Positions 1 to 12,800 of a DNA stretch of 64,000 nt are shown here, piece after piece. The stretch covers positions 88,347,848 to 88,411,847 of the forward strand of contig OY754334.1 in NCBI GenBank assembly GCA_963573305.1, in the 5' to 3' direction. Both the position numbers and the translations under genes were made by a program. The stretch comes from Pyrrhosoma nymphula (lineage: Eukaryota; Arthropoda; Insecta; Odonata; Coenagrionidae). The number at the start of each line of letters is the position of its first letter. Position 1 is the stretch's first letter. The notes below the pieces were generated by a model. It had not been told where the DNA came from. It did no database searches and saw nothing but the letters and a program-made list of their open reading frames with translations.

Positions 1-618
1 CATGGTTTTGATGGTGTGCATCATCTTCAGACAGGAAATTAAAAAATCCCATTTTCTGCTGACAAATTTTTAACGTTAATGGAAGTTGATTTCTACATTT
101 TTTCTTTGAAACCATACCAAAGGATTGCAGGCATTATTAGATGCATTAGAAATTACTAGAGTAATGCTGGAAGGAAAATGGCCATGAGAAGGAGCATTGT
201 ATTAGTGAAAGAGGCATCCAGCAACAGGAGAGAACTGAGACGACGGGGAGACTTCAACCTATCACATTCTACAGAGAAGACAGCTTCTCTGGGAGTGGAA
301 GTTTTCTGATGGAGAGGCTGTAGTTGGTCCTCTGAGAAACACAGTTTTAATTTGAAGTTTTCTATATTCGTAATGAGCAATGCTGAGTTTCACATCTGGT
401 TTAAACTATGCTGACATCAGTATCTGATTTAGGCTCCTTTGGAAGACACTTCGGACACTTCCAGCTTTTAGAAGGTAACGTGAATCATTAAAATAATCAG
501 GTGAAGTAAATGCTGATCATTACTGGGTATGTCCCTAAGTCCCTAACTGCATGTAGCTAACAAAAGACTTCATGCATCTATACACTGCATATGCATAAAA
601 AGCTTAAATTTTACAAAC
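1..618. other. CARS1 intron sequence at left edge, no feature seen
   Basis: AT-rich sequence downstream of CARS1 exon 6. The short open frames here have no family resemblance and no matching splice context. No further CARS1 exon was recognised on the minus strand. Confidence 0.6.
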
Positions 619-860
619 CTCAGCTTGAGCCAACTCATTGTCGTGATGGGGGAATTTGAGGTCCACCCCACCAGTGTGAATATCCAATGTGTCCCCACAG
701 ATAGCTGAAGCCATGACAGAGCATTCTATGTGCCATCCAGGTCGGCCCATACCCCATGGTGACTCCCACGATGGTTCCCCAGCTTTAGAAGCCTTCCAGA
801 GGGCGAAGTCATTTGGAGACCTCTTTTCTTTCAACTGATCAACTGAGATAGAGAGATCAC
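619..860 (-). CDS. CARS1: CARS1 exon 6 (last exon inside the window)
   Basis: Acceptor CTGTTTTCAG|GTGATC and donor CTGAG|GTTTGT. It encodes DLSISVDQLKEKRSPNDFALWK, GRPGWHIECS and FPHHDNELAQAE. These hold the Cys and His residues of the zinc site that reads cysteine. The next exon, expected to reach the KMSKS loop, is not in bases 1-618. Confidence 0.95.
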
Positions 861-3800
861 CTGAAAACAGGGGAAGGAATAACAGATTAAACCAAAAAAG
901 AACTCGTTGCATACTCAGGGATGCTGCTACTTGGCAATCCATAAAAGAGTAACTTCACACTTAAAGAATACTGAATTTAATTAATGATTTCGAGTAATGT
1001 GTTTCCCTACATTATTTCATTCATTCTCTGCAAACCATGGAAAATTAGAGGCCTTTGTTTTCATTACATTTGAGGACTTAATTTGAGGTGCATTTATAAA
1101 CAGCCATTGAGTCTTGTATTTGGTTTTCACACTTCCACTCTTTCAAAGATTTCACTGATGATAATAGATTTGTCAATTACTATCATTTCTTGAGTATATT
1201 TATGAATATTGTAATCCATGTTTCATTGGCATTGAGAAAAAAATAAGACATCTGCCAAACCAGTATCAGGGGAGGTCAATAAGGTGTGGAAGAGAAGGAC
1301 ATTATCCAGGGAGGGAAGAAGACGAGATCACCCCAAAGGGAGAATGAAATCAGCCTGGAGAGAGGAAGGAGGTCTTCATTCATTCATTAGAATAATCTAC
1401 CAGTTAAAGGTAGGTAATGATGAAAGTCAGAGAAAATCCTACAGATTGTTACACGTGCTGGGCCCTATCTAGCTCTAGCATTTTCTCTTCATCTCAGCAA
1501 AAGTCCTACCCTTCTTCATCCCATCCATCAAACCTATTCTCTTCCTTCCCCTTCCCTGTTTGCCCAAGATCCTTCCCTCTATCACGGCCTTCAGCAAACG
1601 ATTGCCCCTCATTACCACTTCCAGCCACCTACCCTGCCTCCCCCTAATCTCATCCAAAAGTTTCCTCTCCTCACCAATGATGTCAAGCAATTCCTCATTT
1701 GTCTTCCTTTCCATTCATTGCACCTTCTCCATCCTCCTCCACTCCTATATCTCGAACGCCTGCATCCTATTTTTGTCCTTTCTCAGAGACCACGTTTCTG
1801 CCCCATACAATGCCACACTCCATATCAAGCCCCTCACCAGCTTCATCTTTACATCCTTACTTAAGATCCCCATCATTGGCTCCCATCTATTACTGAATGC
1901 TTCCTTTGCTAGTGCTATTCTCCTCCTATTGTCTTTGCTACTATGCCGATTTTCTTCTAGCGTACTACCCAAGTAATTAAAATGTTCTACTTGCTCCAGT
2001 TTGTGCCCTCCTGCTTTTATGACCAGCTTCACTATCTTAGTCCAAAACAATCTCATTACTTTTGTTATCTTATAATTTATCTTCATTCCGTATTTCCTGC
2101 ACTGCTTTTCCAATGCATCTACTCAAGCTTTCAATTCCTTCCATGATCGGCTAACCAACACCTGGTCATCCACAAATCTAAATGACTTCATCAGCTGGCC
2201 TCTTACTATGATTCCTCTATTTATTACCATTTCCTCAGCATGAATGTTAAAAAGTAAAGGTGACAACCGGCACCCTTGCCTTACTCCACGACTTATGACT
2301 GCCCACCCTAATTTACCATCAGCTACCTTCACCTGTGCCCACTGGCCCACACATAAGTTTTGGATGAGTCTCCTATCATGCAATACAGTCCTATTTTCCT
2401 GAGTAAATGGATTACTTTTTCACAGTTTACTCTGTCAAATGCCTTTTATAAATCCGTAAAGCAAGCAAAAACATCCTCATCATACTTAATGTTTATATCT
2501 ATAAAAGTCCTCATTACTGCAATTGCATCCTGAGTTGCCCTCCCCTTCCTGAACTCAAACTTGTTATTGCCTAAATAGTAATTTGCTCTTATTTCCAACC
2601 TTTTATTTAATATTCTAAGCAAAACTTTTGCAGTGTGCAAAATTAAACTAATTGTACTATACTCCTCACATGCTGATGCTTTCTCCTTCTTCAGGATAGG
2701 TATTAATACTGTTTTCACCAAATCCTCTGGCCATACTCCTTCTTCATAGCTCCGACGACTAACTTCGAAAAAGGATTGTCTTCCCATACTTCCTTAATTC
2801 ATCAGTAACTCCAAAGGTAAGTTATCTGCTACCATGGGTTTTCTTGCCTTCATCTCTCTGAATACCCTCTCTATTTCACTGTCTAGTTCTATGTCTAATT
2901 CTAGTCTGAGGTTATCCTTATCTATTGTTTTTTCCTCCCCTATATCTAGATTCACAGGTACATTATTGCTGTCATATAGCTCCTCCACGTATTCTCTTCA
3001 CCTATCCTGGATATCTTACTGTTCGATTAATACCTTCCCTGTTTTATCCTTAACCTTTGGTACCATTTGTCCTCTCTTACCAACCGATACCATTTCTTCT
3101 TTAGTGCATAAAGCACCCACTTCCCCTCTCTTCCTGCAGCTTTTCCATTTCCTCGCATTGTCCCTTCCACCAGTTTTCAATTGACCGATTGGTCACTCAC
3201 CGGAGAGTATTATCCTTGTACAGTAAAACCTCATTAATTTTAAATTCAAAGGACAAAAAAATTGGACTTCAAATTATCCAGGTTCAAACTAAATGTACTT
3301 TCCAAAAATTAACGAAAAAGATCCCGTATTTTCCGAGATAATCACTGTACTGCTATATTTTTTTGATAAAAAGTCAAATAATATGCACTAAATGAAGAGT
3401 TAATGGACAGATTTCTTCACATTTATCAGATTCAAGTTAAATTTGGAGAAGTATGCCATCAGATGCAAACACACGGAAAATAATAACAAAACAAATGATT
3501 TCGGGTGTGTCCAGTAATACCAGGGGTATTATCCAGGACACCAAAATTTTTGCCATTGACCTTTAAATATACTGGCCTGCTTTCAGCCCATTTCCCCCAA
3601 GACTTTTCTACGATGCTGCATCATCATCCTAGCCCGCCGAAATTCCCTTATCAGTAGAGATCCGTGAAATTCTCGAGACACGATATCGCGAAATAACGCG
3701 AAATAATGTAAAATATCGCAAAATCAGTAAATAAAACGAAATTGTGCTTTTCTCGCGAATTTTACGTGAATTAGCGATCTTTGCGCCTTCGGCGCTGCCA

Positions 3801-6800
3801 TTCCCCCCTCGACATGATATCTCCGCCAGAATTCGCCGTAAAATTAGCTACGGACTCTCTCTTCGATTCCCATTTATCAATCCTCACATTCTTGTAAATA
3901 TCTAGAATGACGCGCTTTCCCTCCTGAAGAATTGGATATTCTGAATCCATGATGCGCTGAAAGAAATTTAACAAAAATAACACAGCCACGGAACAGCGGA
4001 AATATAAGCTCACGCACCCGGAACGCGTCGATGCGGAGCAGTAATTGCGGTGACTCACCGTAATGCAGTAGACAGCTTCATTGAATAACTTGTCCCAGGA
4101 AAACCACATTGGTCGCGATTCACATGGACGCGGACGATCCGCGCTCCGCACTACGCGCGCGGACTACTAAAAATTAAATTACTAGGCTTAAGCGGTTTAA
4201 TTTTATAAGAATATTGTAATGCGGAGATGTCGTTCTCTTCGTATAAAACAATAAAGTTCACCAATCAAATATTTTGGCCGTGACGAGATAAAGAAGACGA
4301 CCGTTTCGCCGTTCTCCCAGTTTTTCGCATGTTTTTCTTCATTCTTTCGACCGTAGAAGGAAAGCATTTACATTTAAACAAATTTCAATGAATGAATTTT
4401 ATAGTCAAATAAACAAGGAGTAAAACAATATATTACACGACTCTATGGAAATCCGGCGGAATTTCATGCAAATGCTTAAAGTTCAGCGTTCTACCTTTTT
4501 TTTGTGCCTATAGTAAGTTCCATTGGCACAATTGGCAGCAATGGAAGTTTTACATGAACGCGGATCGTCCGCATCCATGCGAAACAGGTCTATTTCTTTT
4601 CTAGCGAACGGATCGTCGGATATTGGGCATAGCAATTTTGTAGACTTAAACACGGCCACTAGCTGGGAACGGAAGCGCTAGCAGTTGGGGGAAGGGGGGG
4701 GGTGGAGGAACAGAAAAGGATAGGAGGAGAGGGGATGCTACTTATTATTTTTTTTCTAGCGGACGGATCGTCGGTTATTCGGCGCTCCACTGTACTTCAA
4801 TGCAAAAAAAAACATTTCAACACACCCCCAGGTCAAGTTTCGTTGTTTCCGATTGTGTTTAGTTATGCGTGCCTCTTTCACTGCTTTTCTTGACCAATTA
4901 CGATTGGCAACAGCTGTAATCAATACTAAACGATTTTGTTGCATCTATTTGCAACCCACCTTCGATTGGCACATTTTATTGCTCATTCTATAATATAACG
5001 TAACTTGAACCATTTCGTTCATTTGGTTTTATCAGAAATTTAGTACAATCAACATTTTATTAAATATGTTATGTATAATGCTTAATAAAAGTATATCCAT
5101 TCACAGAACGTGTACCAAAAAATAATAAAACACCTATAAATGTGCAAGAAAAAGTTAAATTATAATAACACCGCCAAGATTTTCTATAACACCAAAGTCT
5201 CATAGTTTTAAAACGAATTTTAGCAAAAAATAAAACCACTTTCACAGAAGTCTACTTATCAGTTACCACTGCGAACCAGAAGTGTCACATTTCACTCATC
5301 ACTTCCCCACGCCCATCTCAGGTGGCTTCCAATTGGGAGATGGGAGAGAAGGGTAGGGATGGAGAATCACCGGTATCACGTCAAGGTCAGCGACGAACCC
5401 AAAATCGCCCTCCGAAAGAAGCTCGAGGGAACTCAAGAAAAAAATTGCTGACACAGTGTTGGACAGACACCACCCAGAAGTAATCCCTATATCTTCTGCC
5501 TTCCTTACCTTGTGATTGACATTCGAGTTTGGGGAGATGGGACAAGAGTAGATAGGAAAAGTGTAAACAAAGCTGAGAACCATGGCTCGTCAGCGATTTG
5601 AGGCTAACAAAAGAATCTGGGGAAGCACGCAAAGCGAGATGGGAGGAGCGGCTACCAAATAATGAAATGCTCATGCAGGAAAATCGGTGAAGGATATCAT
5701 ACCATCTGGAAAGTAGGTACTACTCTACCATGTCTGACGATCCTACAGTCATCACTCAAGGAGGGGAGGCTCGGAAGGGAGAGAGGGGAAGGCATTAGTC
5801 ACAGGGCAAAAGCCCCAAAAAAAGCTAAGGACGGAGCGTCCAAGAAGTGTATGCACTCGAGGGATATTTGATTGGGGATAAACAGCTGCTGGCGAGCGGC
5901 ACACCATAAGCATAACCAATGTTCAAAATAGCTTGGCAACTCTTAAAATTAACTTATGCTCAAGAAAGTGATACCAAAATCACAATGACTTTGAAACAAG
6001 CACTAACTAACCATTAAAGTGTGCTGCCCAGTGAATTGTTTAAAAATAAACGATACTTGGGGGCATCACGGGACGAAATTCGACTTAAAGTTACATATTA
6101 AGCGTAATTCAAATTATCTATACCATCAAGTACGCAATTTCCTATTCCATTTGCCGGGGACTGCTCACAACTTCAAATTATTCGATATTTCTTATAAAGG
6201 GGTTGGAATTAATGGGGGTTTACTGTACTTCCTCATGCCTCAGTCAGTGTTGACATTTTTGCACATCCTTTTCTCCCCCATTCTCCTAATGATTTCTTCC
6301 ATAACTCACTGCTTCTTTACCCTCCCCATTTTTACTGTCCCTATTGTTTTCTTTTCCGCTCTTACTATACACACCTGTTTTGCAGTATGTCTCATGGGAG
6401 AGGAAAGCATGGCCCAGAAGGTATTCAATTTTTCAAAATGCTCAACTTTTTTGGTAATTGATTCCCATTTATTGTTAAATAGTCAAAATAATATGTTCCC
6501 TCGAAGATTTGGATGAGTCCATCAAACATGTAAAATGAGGGAAATTTCCCCATAGATTGGACAATGGAGAATCAGTCAAAACAATATTTTTAGTAATAAA
6601 ACTACGTAGTTACTTTGCAATTTTTCATACTTTTCATTTTACCTCAACCAGCAGGTCATTTTCAAGAGGCAACTAAACCAAGAAGCAGTTAGTCTGTTAT
6701 TTATTCAATCAACAGAATAAATAATGGTCAAGGCTGGTGGTAAGATAAAGAGGGATGTTACACAGGTCATTATGAACTATGAGAGTTACCAAGATTATGA

Positions 6801-9800
6801 TCATGGAAAGGTGATTGACGAGGGGGAGGATTCTTCTTTTTGCTTTGGATAATTTCCACAAAGCTAGCTTGTCAACGATTTATTTTAAGATAAAAGTTTC
6901 CTGAAAAACCTGCCATTTTTATCTGATCATTCTGGCAGTGAACCACACCCAAAAATGATGAGAGAGAAAGGTTGAGGATTCAGGTTGGTGTGGTGGCTAG
7001 AGTATTGGTTTCCCATCCCTAAAGATCCGAATTTGAATCCTGGCAGTGGTGGAGATATTTCCATGAAATTCCAATCTCTACTTAGGTGTTATGTGGACCG
7101 CATCAAGAGCAGTAATCTATCCACTGGAAGGGACGTTAAATAATGGTCACCTTGGAATCGTTTATAAAGAACAGGCTAATGCCAATGCTGGGTTTCTCTT
7201 CATCTTTCCTCCTTCCATTTAATAATAACTATACCCTTACTAGCCCCCTCACCAATCATTAATAATGCAAATGACTTCAGTTGACAGACACCAACACTAA
7301 TAACCAATGAACAAGAGAGGCGTGAGAGACTGATTTGCCTAGAGTGCATATAGACCAAGGTATGTATTATTATTTCCACATTGTGATAGGCCATCATAAT
7401 AAAGGTGTCACTTTTAATAAACTTGTGATGAAGGCATTGGAAAACACCGAAATTAATTTTCTCTACAGCAAACCTATTATGGACTAATGAAATAGCCAAT
7501 TAAAATGTGGCATTGTGTGAGTTTCTGACATAGGTTTTCATGGCATTCAGGTTCGTGGTTAGGCAGGTTTTTGGGTTTTGTCCGTGTTTGTCCCCATCTT
7601 CCATGTCCCAAAAAGGACCTTCGCCCCATTTGGATCTTGCATTCTGTGGATCGGACCCCTGGGGATGAACCAATCAGAGAAGAACTGGCACGTAGACATC
7701 CCAGATGAACAAAATAAATACCAGCATTTCCAAAGCATTCTCCATTTCAGCCTGGCCTGAGGATGCCTACAGCACAGTAGGTGAAACGTCACCATCAAGA
7801 ATGATGCCAACGCGGACGAAACCCAAAAATCTGCCTAACTGTGGCATTGTGTTATTTGGCTAAATAGGGCAAGTGAAGTACCTGAAGGCAGGAAAGGTAA
7901 GGTTCCACATAAGCACATGATATCCTTGAATAGCAGCAGAGACGAGAGAAGAATAAGAGAGAACTATTGAAGTTAGAGATATCCTCATTATTCTTGAAGT
8001 TTGGGAGGCTGTAAGTAAAATCTATTAGATTCAGACAAATAAAATGTTGTTATTACATCATTTGGTGAAGGGTTTTGTCACACTACGTTCTGTCAAAATA
8101 TAAAGTGATTTCCATCAAGGTCATTTTTTTGTGGAAAATTGACAAAGAATGACTTCAGTTTGGACAGAGGGACGAAGTACACATATCTGAAAAAATAAAT
8201 CATAATTCCATCCAACCTATTCCAGACTGATATCACACCCATTCATCTCTTTCCTTTATAGTCTCTACAAGCTAATGCTTTCTGTTCCTGTATCAAAGTT
8301 GGATTGACTTCATTTTGCCATCCTCATCACATTCTCAGCAGCTCAAATTTGGTATAGGGTTATAAAAGCAGATAAAATGTAGGAAAAACACCCTATCAGT
8401 TTTCCATCATATTGTTAAAATAAGCGTGTTAGTTAATTTATATAACCTGTCATCCATTATCCAGAGCACTTTATGCCCAAATAACTATTGTATACAATGG
8501 CATATGCACATGAAAAATGTTTGGTGGCACCTGAGTTGGTTCACTTTACGATGAAGTTCACTATACGAACGGTCCTTCAAAACGGATTAACTTCGTAAAG
8601 TGGGAGTCTTGCATATATTAACCCAAATTATTAATTATGAATGAAATCGAATATTTTCCATTTATAAAGCCTTCATGTTGCTTGACTTACCTTCACCTTC
8701 TTCTAATGATTTAGAATCTCCATATGCTTCAGGAACAAGCTTAGCATAAAAGTGGTTACTTTTCTGATCAAACTTGAGAACATCAAAGTACACCGAGCCA
8801 TTTGATACATACGCCAGACCGTTTTCAAGAATTCTTTCAGTATACTTTACTATCTCAGGCACATATTCACTCACCCTAGTCAGCACATTAGGAGGGAGAA
8901 CCTGCATAGGTAAGAAAATATAGTAAAAGCATAAAAATAAGATCAATCACATTAAGTAAATCAGCAATACAAATCCTCATATTAATTCATCCTCTCCCAT
9001 TTTGTAGATAACTATTACCTAATCACAAAATTTTAATCCTTTCCTTCAAGCATAAAATATTCACCACCTTCACCCATTGAGAATGGGTGAATTTTAAGAA
9101 ACAGTTCATCAGTTCATTCATACACAATTAACAAATCCAGCAAAGGGGATGGGGGCAATGAGAAATTCAAATAGTGACTGTGCCACCATCACTATGACCT
9201 AGCAATAACATAATTTAAGAATTGCAAATAGCAATTGAGTGGCCCTATTTGTCAAAATGGCACCTGGCATACCTCCAAATGATAGTCTCAATCTTATACA
9301 AATGACTATCCGAGGAATGAAAATAATACCAATCACACAATTTTATGATAATTGACAGCAATCATAACTATCATCAGAACAGCAAGAGTCTTTTGATGGA
9401 ATATGGTGCAAAACTAGACAACAAAGATGGAATATTTTAATACACAAATGGCAACATTATAAGAGTAAACACAAAAAATAATACAAAATACATAGAACCA
9501 GGAAAGTTAAGCTTCAAGCTGTGCTCACAGATGGGGACGTGGCAAATTCTCCACTATCACCAGTGATTCACCACGTATGCCGCCAAAAGACACCAGATGT
9601 GCACGTTTGACATCTGGCTTTCTATTTTATGGTCAGAAAAACTCACGACTCATCCGAGGAGTGACAAAATTATGTAAACATTCCAGGAAGTTCACCATAA
9701 AATCAGGACACATGCTTAGCATGTAGCAGAGACCAGTTCTTCCAGGGATTATACTGTCTTACTTATACCCAGGACATTTACATTTTTCTCCCATATAAAA

Positions 9801-12800
9801 AAATAGAACAAACACATGATAAACCCTAACTTGATTCACCAATATGCAAGAATTATTCTGGTGTGAATCTTTTAACACCAAGAGGTTGTATAGGGTAAAT
9901 CCCATAAGTTACTTCAGTATTTGTCATGGCGTTGACTGCTTCACACATTATGTCACCTCACACTGCTGCATTATATATACCCCCAGTTTTTTTGATTGAT
10001 CTCCACACAATTACATGACATTTAATTTGAATAAGAAACCATCATAGAAAAGAAATTCTACAAAAATGAATGGTAGGTAAACAACTTGCTTTGAATGCCG
10101 TAATGCCTAGGAATAACAAGATTTCTTTGAATTCCCTCATTTCACGTCTCTCCCCATTTCTCTTCCATCAACAGAGAATAGCTGATAAAAATATTGCTCA
10201 TTAAAGTCATCAATTCACAAAGAAAATAGAATTACTACATTTGGTAATACATGTTTAAAAATGATTAAATTTGCCAAGCAGCATTCAGTAATTATAATTA
10301 AAGTAAACCGAATAAGCCGCAGACTGGCACAAAATTATGCCATCAGTAAACTCACAGCAATGGTCGGTTAGTTTAATGAATTTGGTGAATTGGTTGATCA
10401 AAATCAATTAGGTACACTTTTTATACAAATGATACCAAAAGTAACCATTTAGGCATTGCTCATTTGGTTGAATGGGTTTCACACGCCCAAGTTGAAATAA
10501 ATATGAAGTTTTTAATTTACAATACGAGTCAAATGAAGCCAAGCTTGACATCTTGCCATTTAAAGATAAGATGCCTTTCAGCACCACGCTGTCAACTCAA
10601 TAGCAAAAAATACGTAACTTGATGCCATCTTTCTCGATTTCTCTAAAGCTTTTGATTCTCTCCACCATACCCTCCTCTTTCACAAGCTTGTTAGTCAATG
10701 GTTCAACGTTCACGGAAGTTTTCTTAAGCTCATCAAATCCTTTCTTACTGATAGAACGCAGTGAGTTATACTTTCAGGCACCTCTTCTCAATGGTCCCCG
10801 GTAACATCTGGTGTTCCTCAGGGTAGTGTCTTGGGGCCATATCTATTTAACCTCTTCATTGACGACCTATCCTCCCTTGTTTCTCCCTCTCAAGCTAATA
10901 CTCTACTTTATGCTGATGACTGCAAAATTTTTAAGCAAATTCACGCTACCTCGGACTGCCAAGACCTTCAGAATGCCCTAGATTTGACTGCTAAATGGTG
11001 CAATACCTGGAAGCTCAACTTGAATTCCAGGAAATGCAATTCATTTCCATCTCTCTCAAAAAATCCCCCATCAAATTTGACTATTCTATTAATTCTGAGC
11101 CCCTTCGACATGTTTCGGCTATGAAGGATTTAGGTGTCTTAACAGACAGTAAACATAACTTCTCGGACCACATTAATTCAGTCAAGAGCCAAGCCATCTC
11201 TCTATTAGGCCTCCTCTACCGCTACACGGAAACAACTGATCCCCAAGCTCTGATATCATACTTCACAGAATTTGTCCTTCCAATCACTGGATATTGCTCT
11301 CCCATATGGTCTGTCGAAGCTCCAACTAATCTCGCCTATCTTAACAGTATCACTAGCTTCTTCGCCAGAATTTTAAAACACAGGGTTGCAGACTGCCGCA
11401 ACATGCCTACTTGTTCAATCCTATCTTCTCTGTCAATCCCTGATCTCTCCCATCAAAGAATTAAAACCGATTTAAAATTTATTTACAATATTCTAAACTC
11501 ATTCATCGATTGTCCTGAATTGCTTTCCTCCATAAACTTCAGAGTACCTTGTCGATCCACACGTACGCATTCCTTACTCCATATGCCTATCCCCAGACTA
11601 TCCCTTGTCAAGCGCTCACTTCACTACTGCCTCTCCTCCCTACTGAATTCTTTGCCTAATAATATACATCCATTTTTTCTCTCTTCAGAATCATTTATCA
11701 ATCTCGCTATGTGCCACTTTTCCATGAATAAATAATACCTCTCCCATTTACCTCCCTTCCTACCCACGTTTTATTTGTATTTTATATTATTTTCACAGCA
11801 TACAAATTGTTTTCATTGATTGTTTTTGTTTTTATTTTAAGTCTGTTACTGTGTCACTTTAAATTGGCAGAACTGCTGTATGTGAGCAATTAATTAAATA
11901 AATATAATAATGTTAACTAAGATTCATTGAACTCACATTCAGAGCCTCCATGTCTTTAAAAAATTCTGATTCCCAATAACGAGGAAGCTTGGCAAATATA
12001 GAATTATCGTCGACAGTTGACCCATACATATGATCCAGCCACTCAGAAAACAAGTCTTTCGATTCCTCCATGAATCCCTGAAATCAGATAAGGCCAAGAC
12101 ATCCATAAGTAAGATTTCAATCATTAAAAAATTATAAGAAAATGATGCAGCTAATTAATTAAAAACATGACAATACCACTTGGTACAATCTCGATGAAGT
12201 TTTAAAAATACCTTTTTGGCATCTCTCACTTTCGCTCGATCATTCTCAGTCACAGCATCCATCAGCTTTGTAATTGCCTCTGAAACTTTTGATAACATAT
12301 TGGACAACATAGCTTTCTTGTCTGGATCAGTGGTGTTACCAAGTTTTTCCCTAAACAGCTGTCAAGAGAGTAGTGAAGGAGGATTGCAAAGTTAATACAA
12401 ACACAGCTTAACTTAAATTTTTGCACAGATTGATCAAATGACTCATTAATTCTTGAACCTGTTCCAGATTCAGGGCATAGAGGGAGAACATACAGCATGT
12501 AAAATGGGCATTGCTGAGGAAAACTGAATATTAACTAAAATTAATGGTTCATTCTCTATGAGTTTCTTTATAGAACTGGCTTCAAGGTCAGACTCCCTCA
12601 AGACAAGAGCTCTCCTATTAGACTAGAGGTGGCAGCAACATTCCAAAAATGAGACTTCAATCAAGCTCGGCCTATGCAACAGTCAGTGGGATATGCAGGA
12701 TTGACTTCTGGGGAGGGTTTCATAAAAATATATGTGTATCATCATAAAATGATACATATTTAGATTATTATTCACTAAAACAATTATTAAATTAACATTC

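Larger units (their letters stand above)
3221..6225. mobile_element. 3-kb TA-flanked Tc1/mariner-pogo type DNA transposon
   Basis: The left terminus CAGTAAAACCTCATTAATTT and the right terminus AATTAATGGGGGTTTACTG are imperfect inverted repeats. The match includes the inner word CTTCAAATTAT near 3268 and 6172. Both ends abut TA (3219-3220 and 6226-6227), as expected for TA target duplication. A minus-strand open frame (3771-4151) includes EGKRVILDIYKN, which loosely resembles N-terminal helix-turn-helix domains of mariner-group transposases. No DDE catalytic core was found, so the copy is non-autonomous or decayed. The boundaries are strong and the internal content is weak. Confidence 0.75.

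Noticed and set aside
6019..6516. 165-codon plus-strand hydrophobic frame as a membrane protein gene
   Set aside because: The frame spans the right terminus of the 3-kb DNA element into pyrimidine-rich sequence. The hydrophobicity follows from T-rich composition.
8525..8615. Single end of a pogo-like element (GTTCACTTTACGATGAAGTT)
   Set aside because: It resembles the style of Tigger-type termini, but no partner end or TA flanks could be established.
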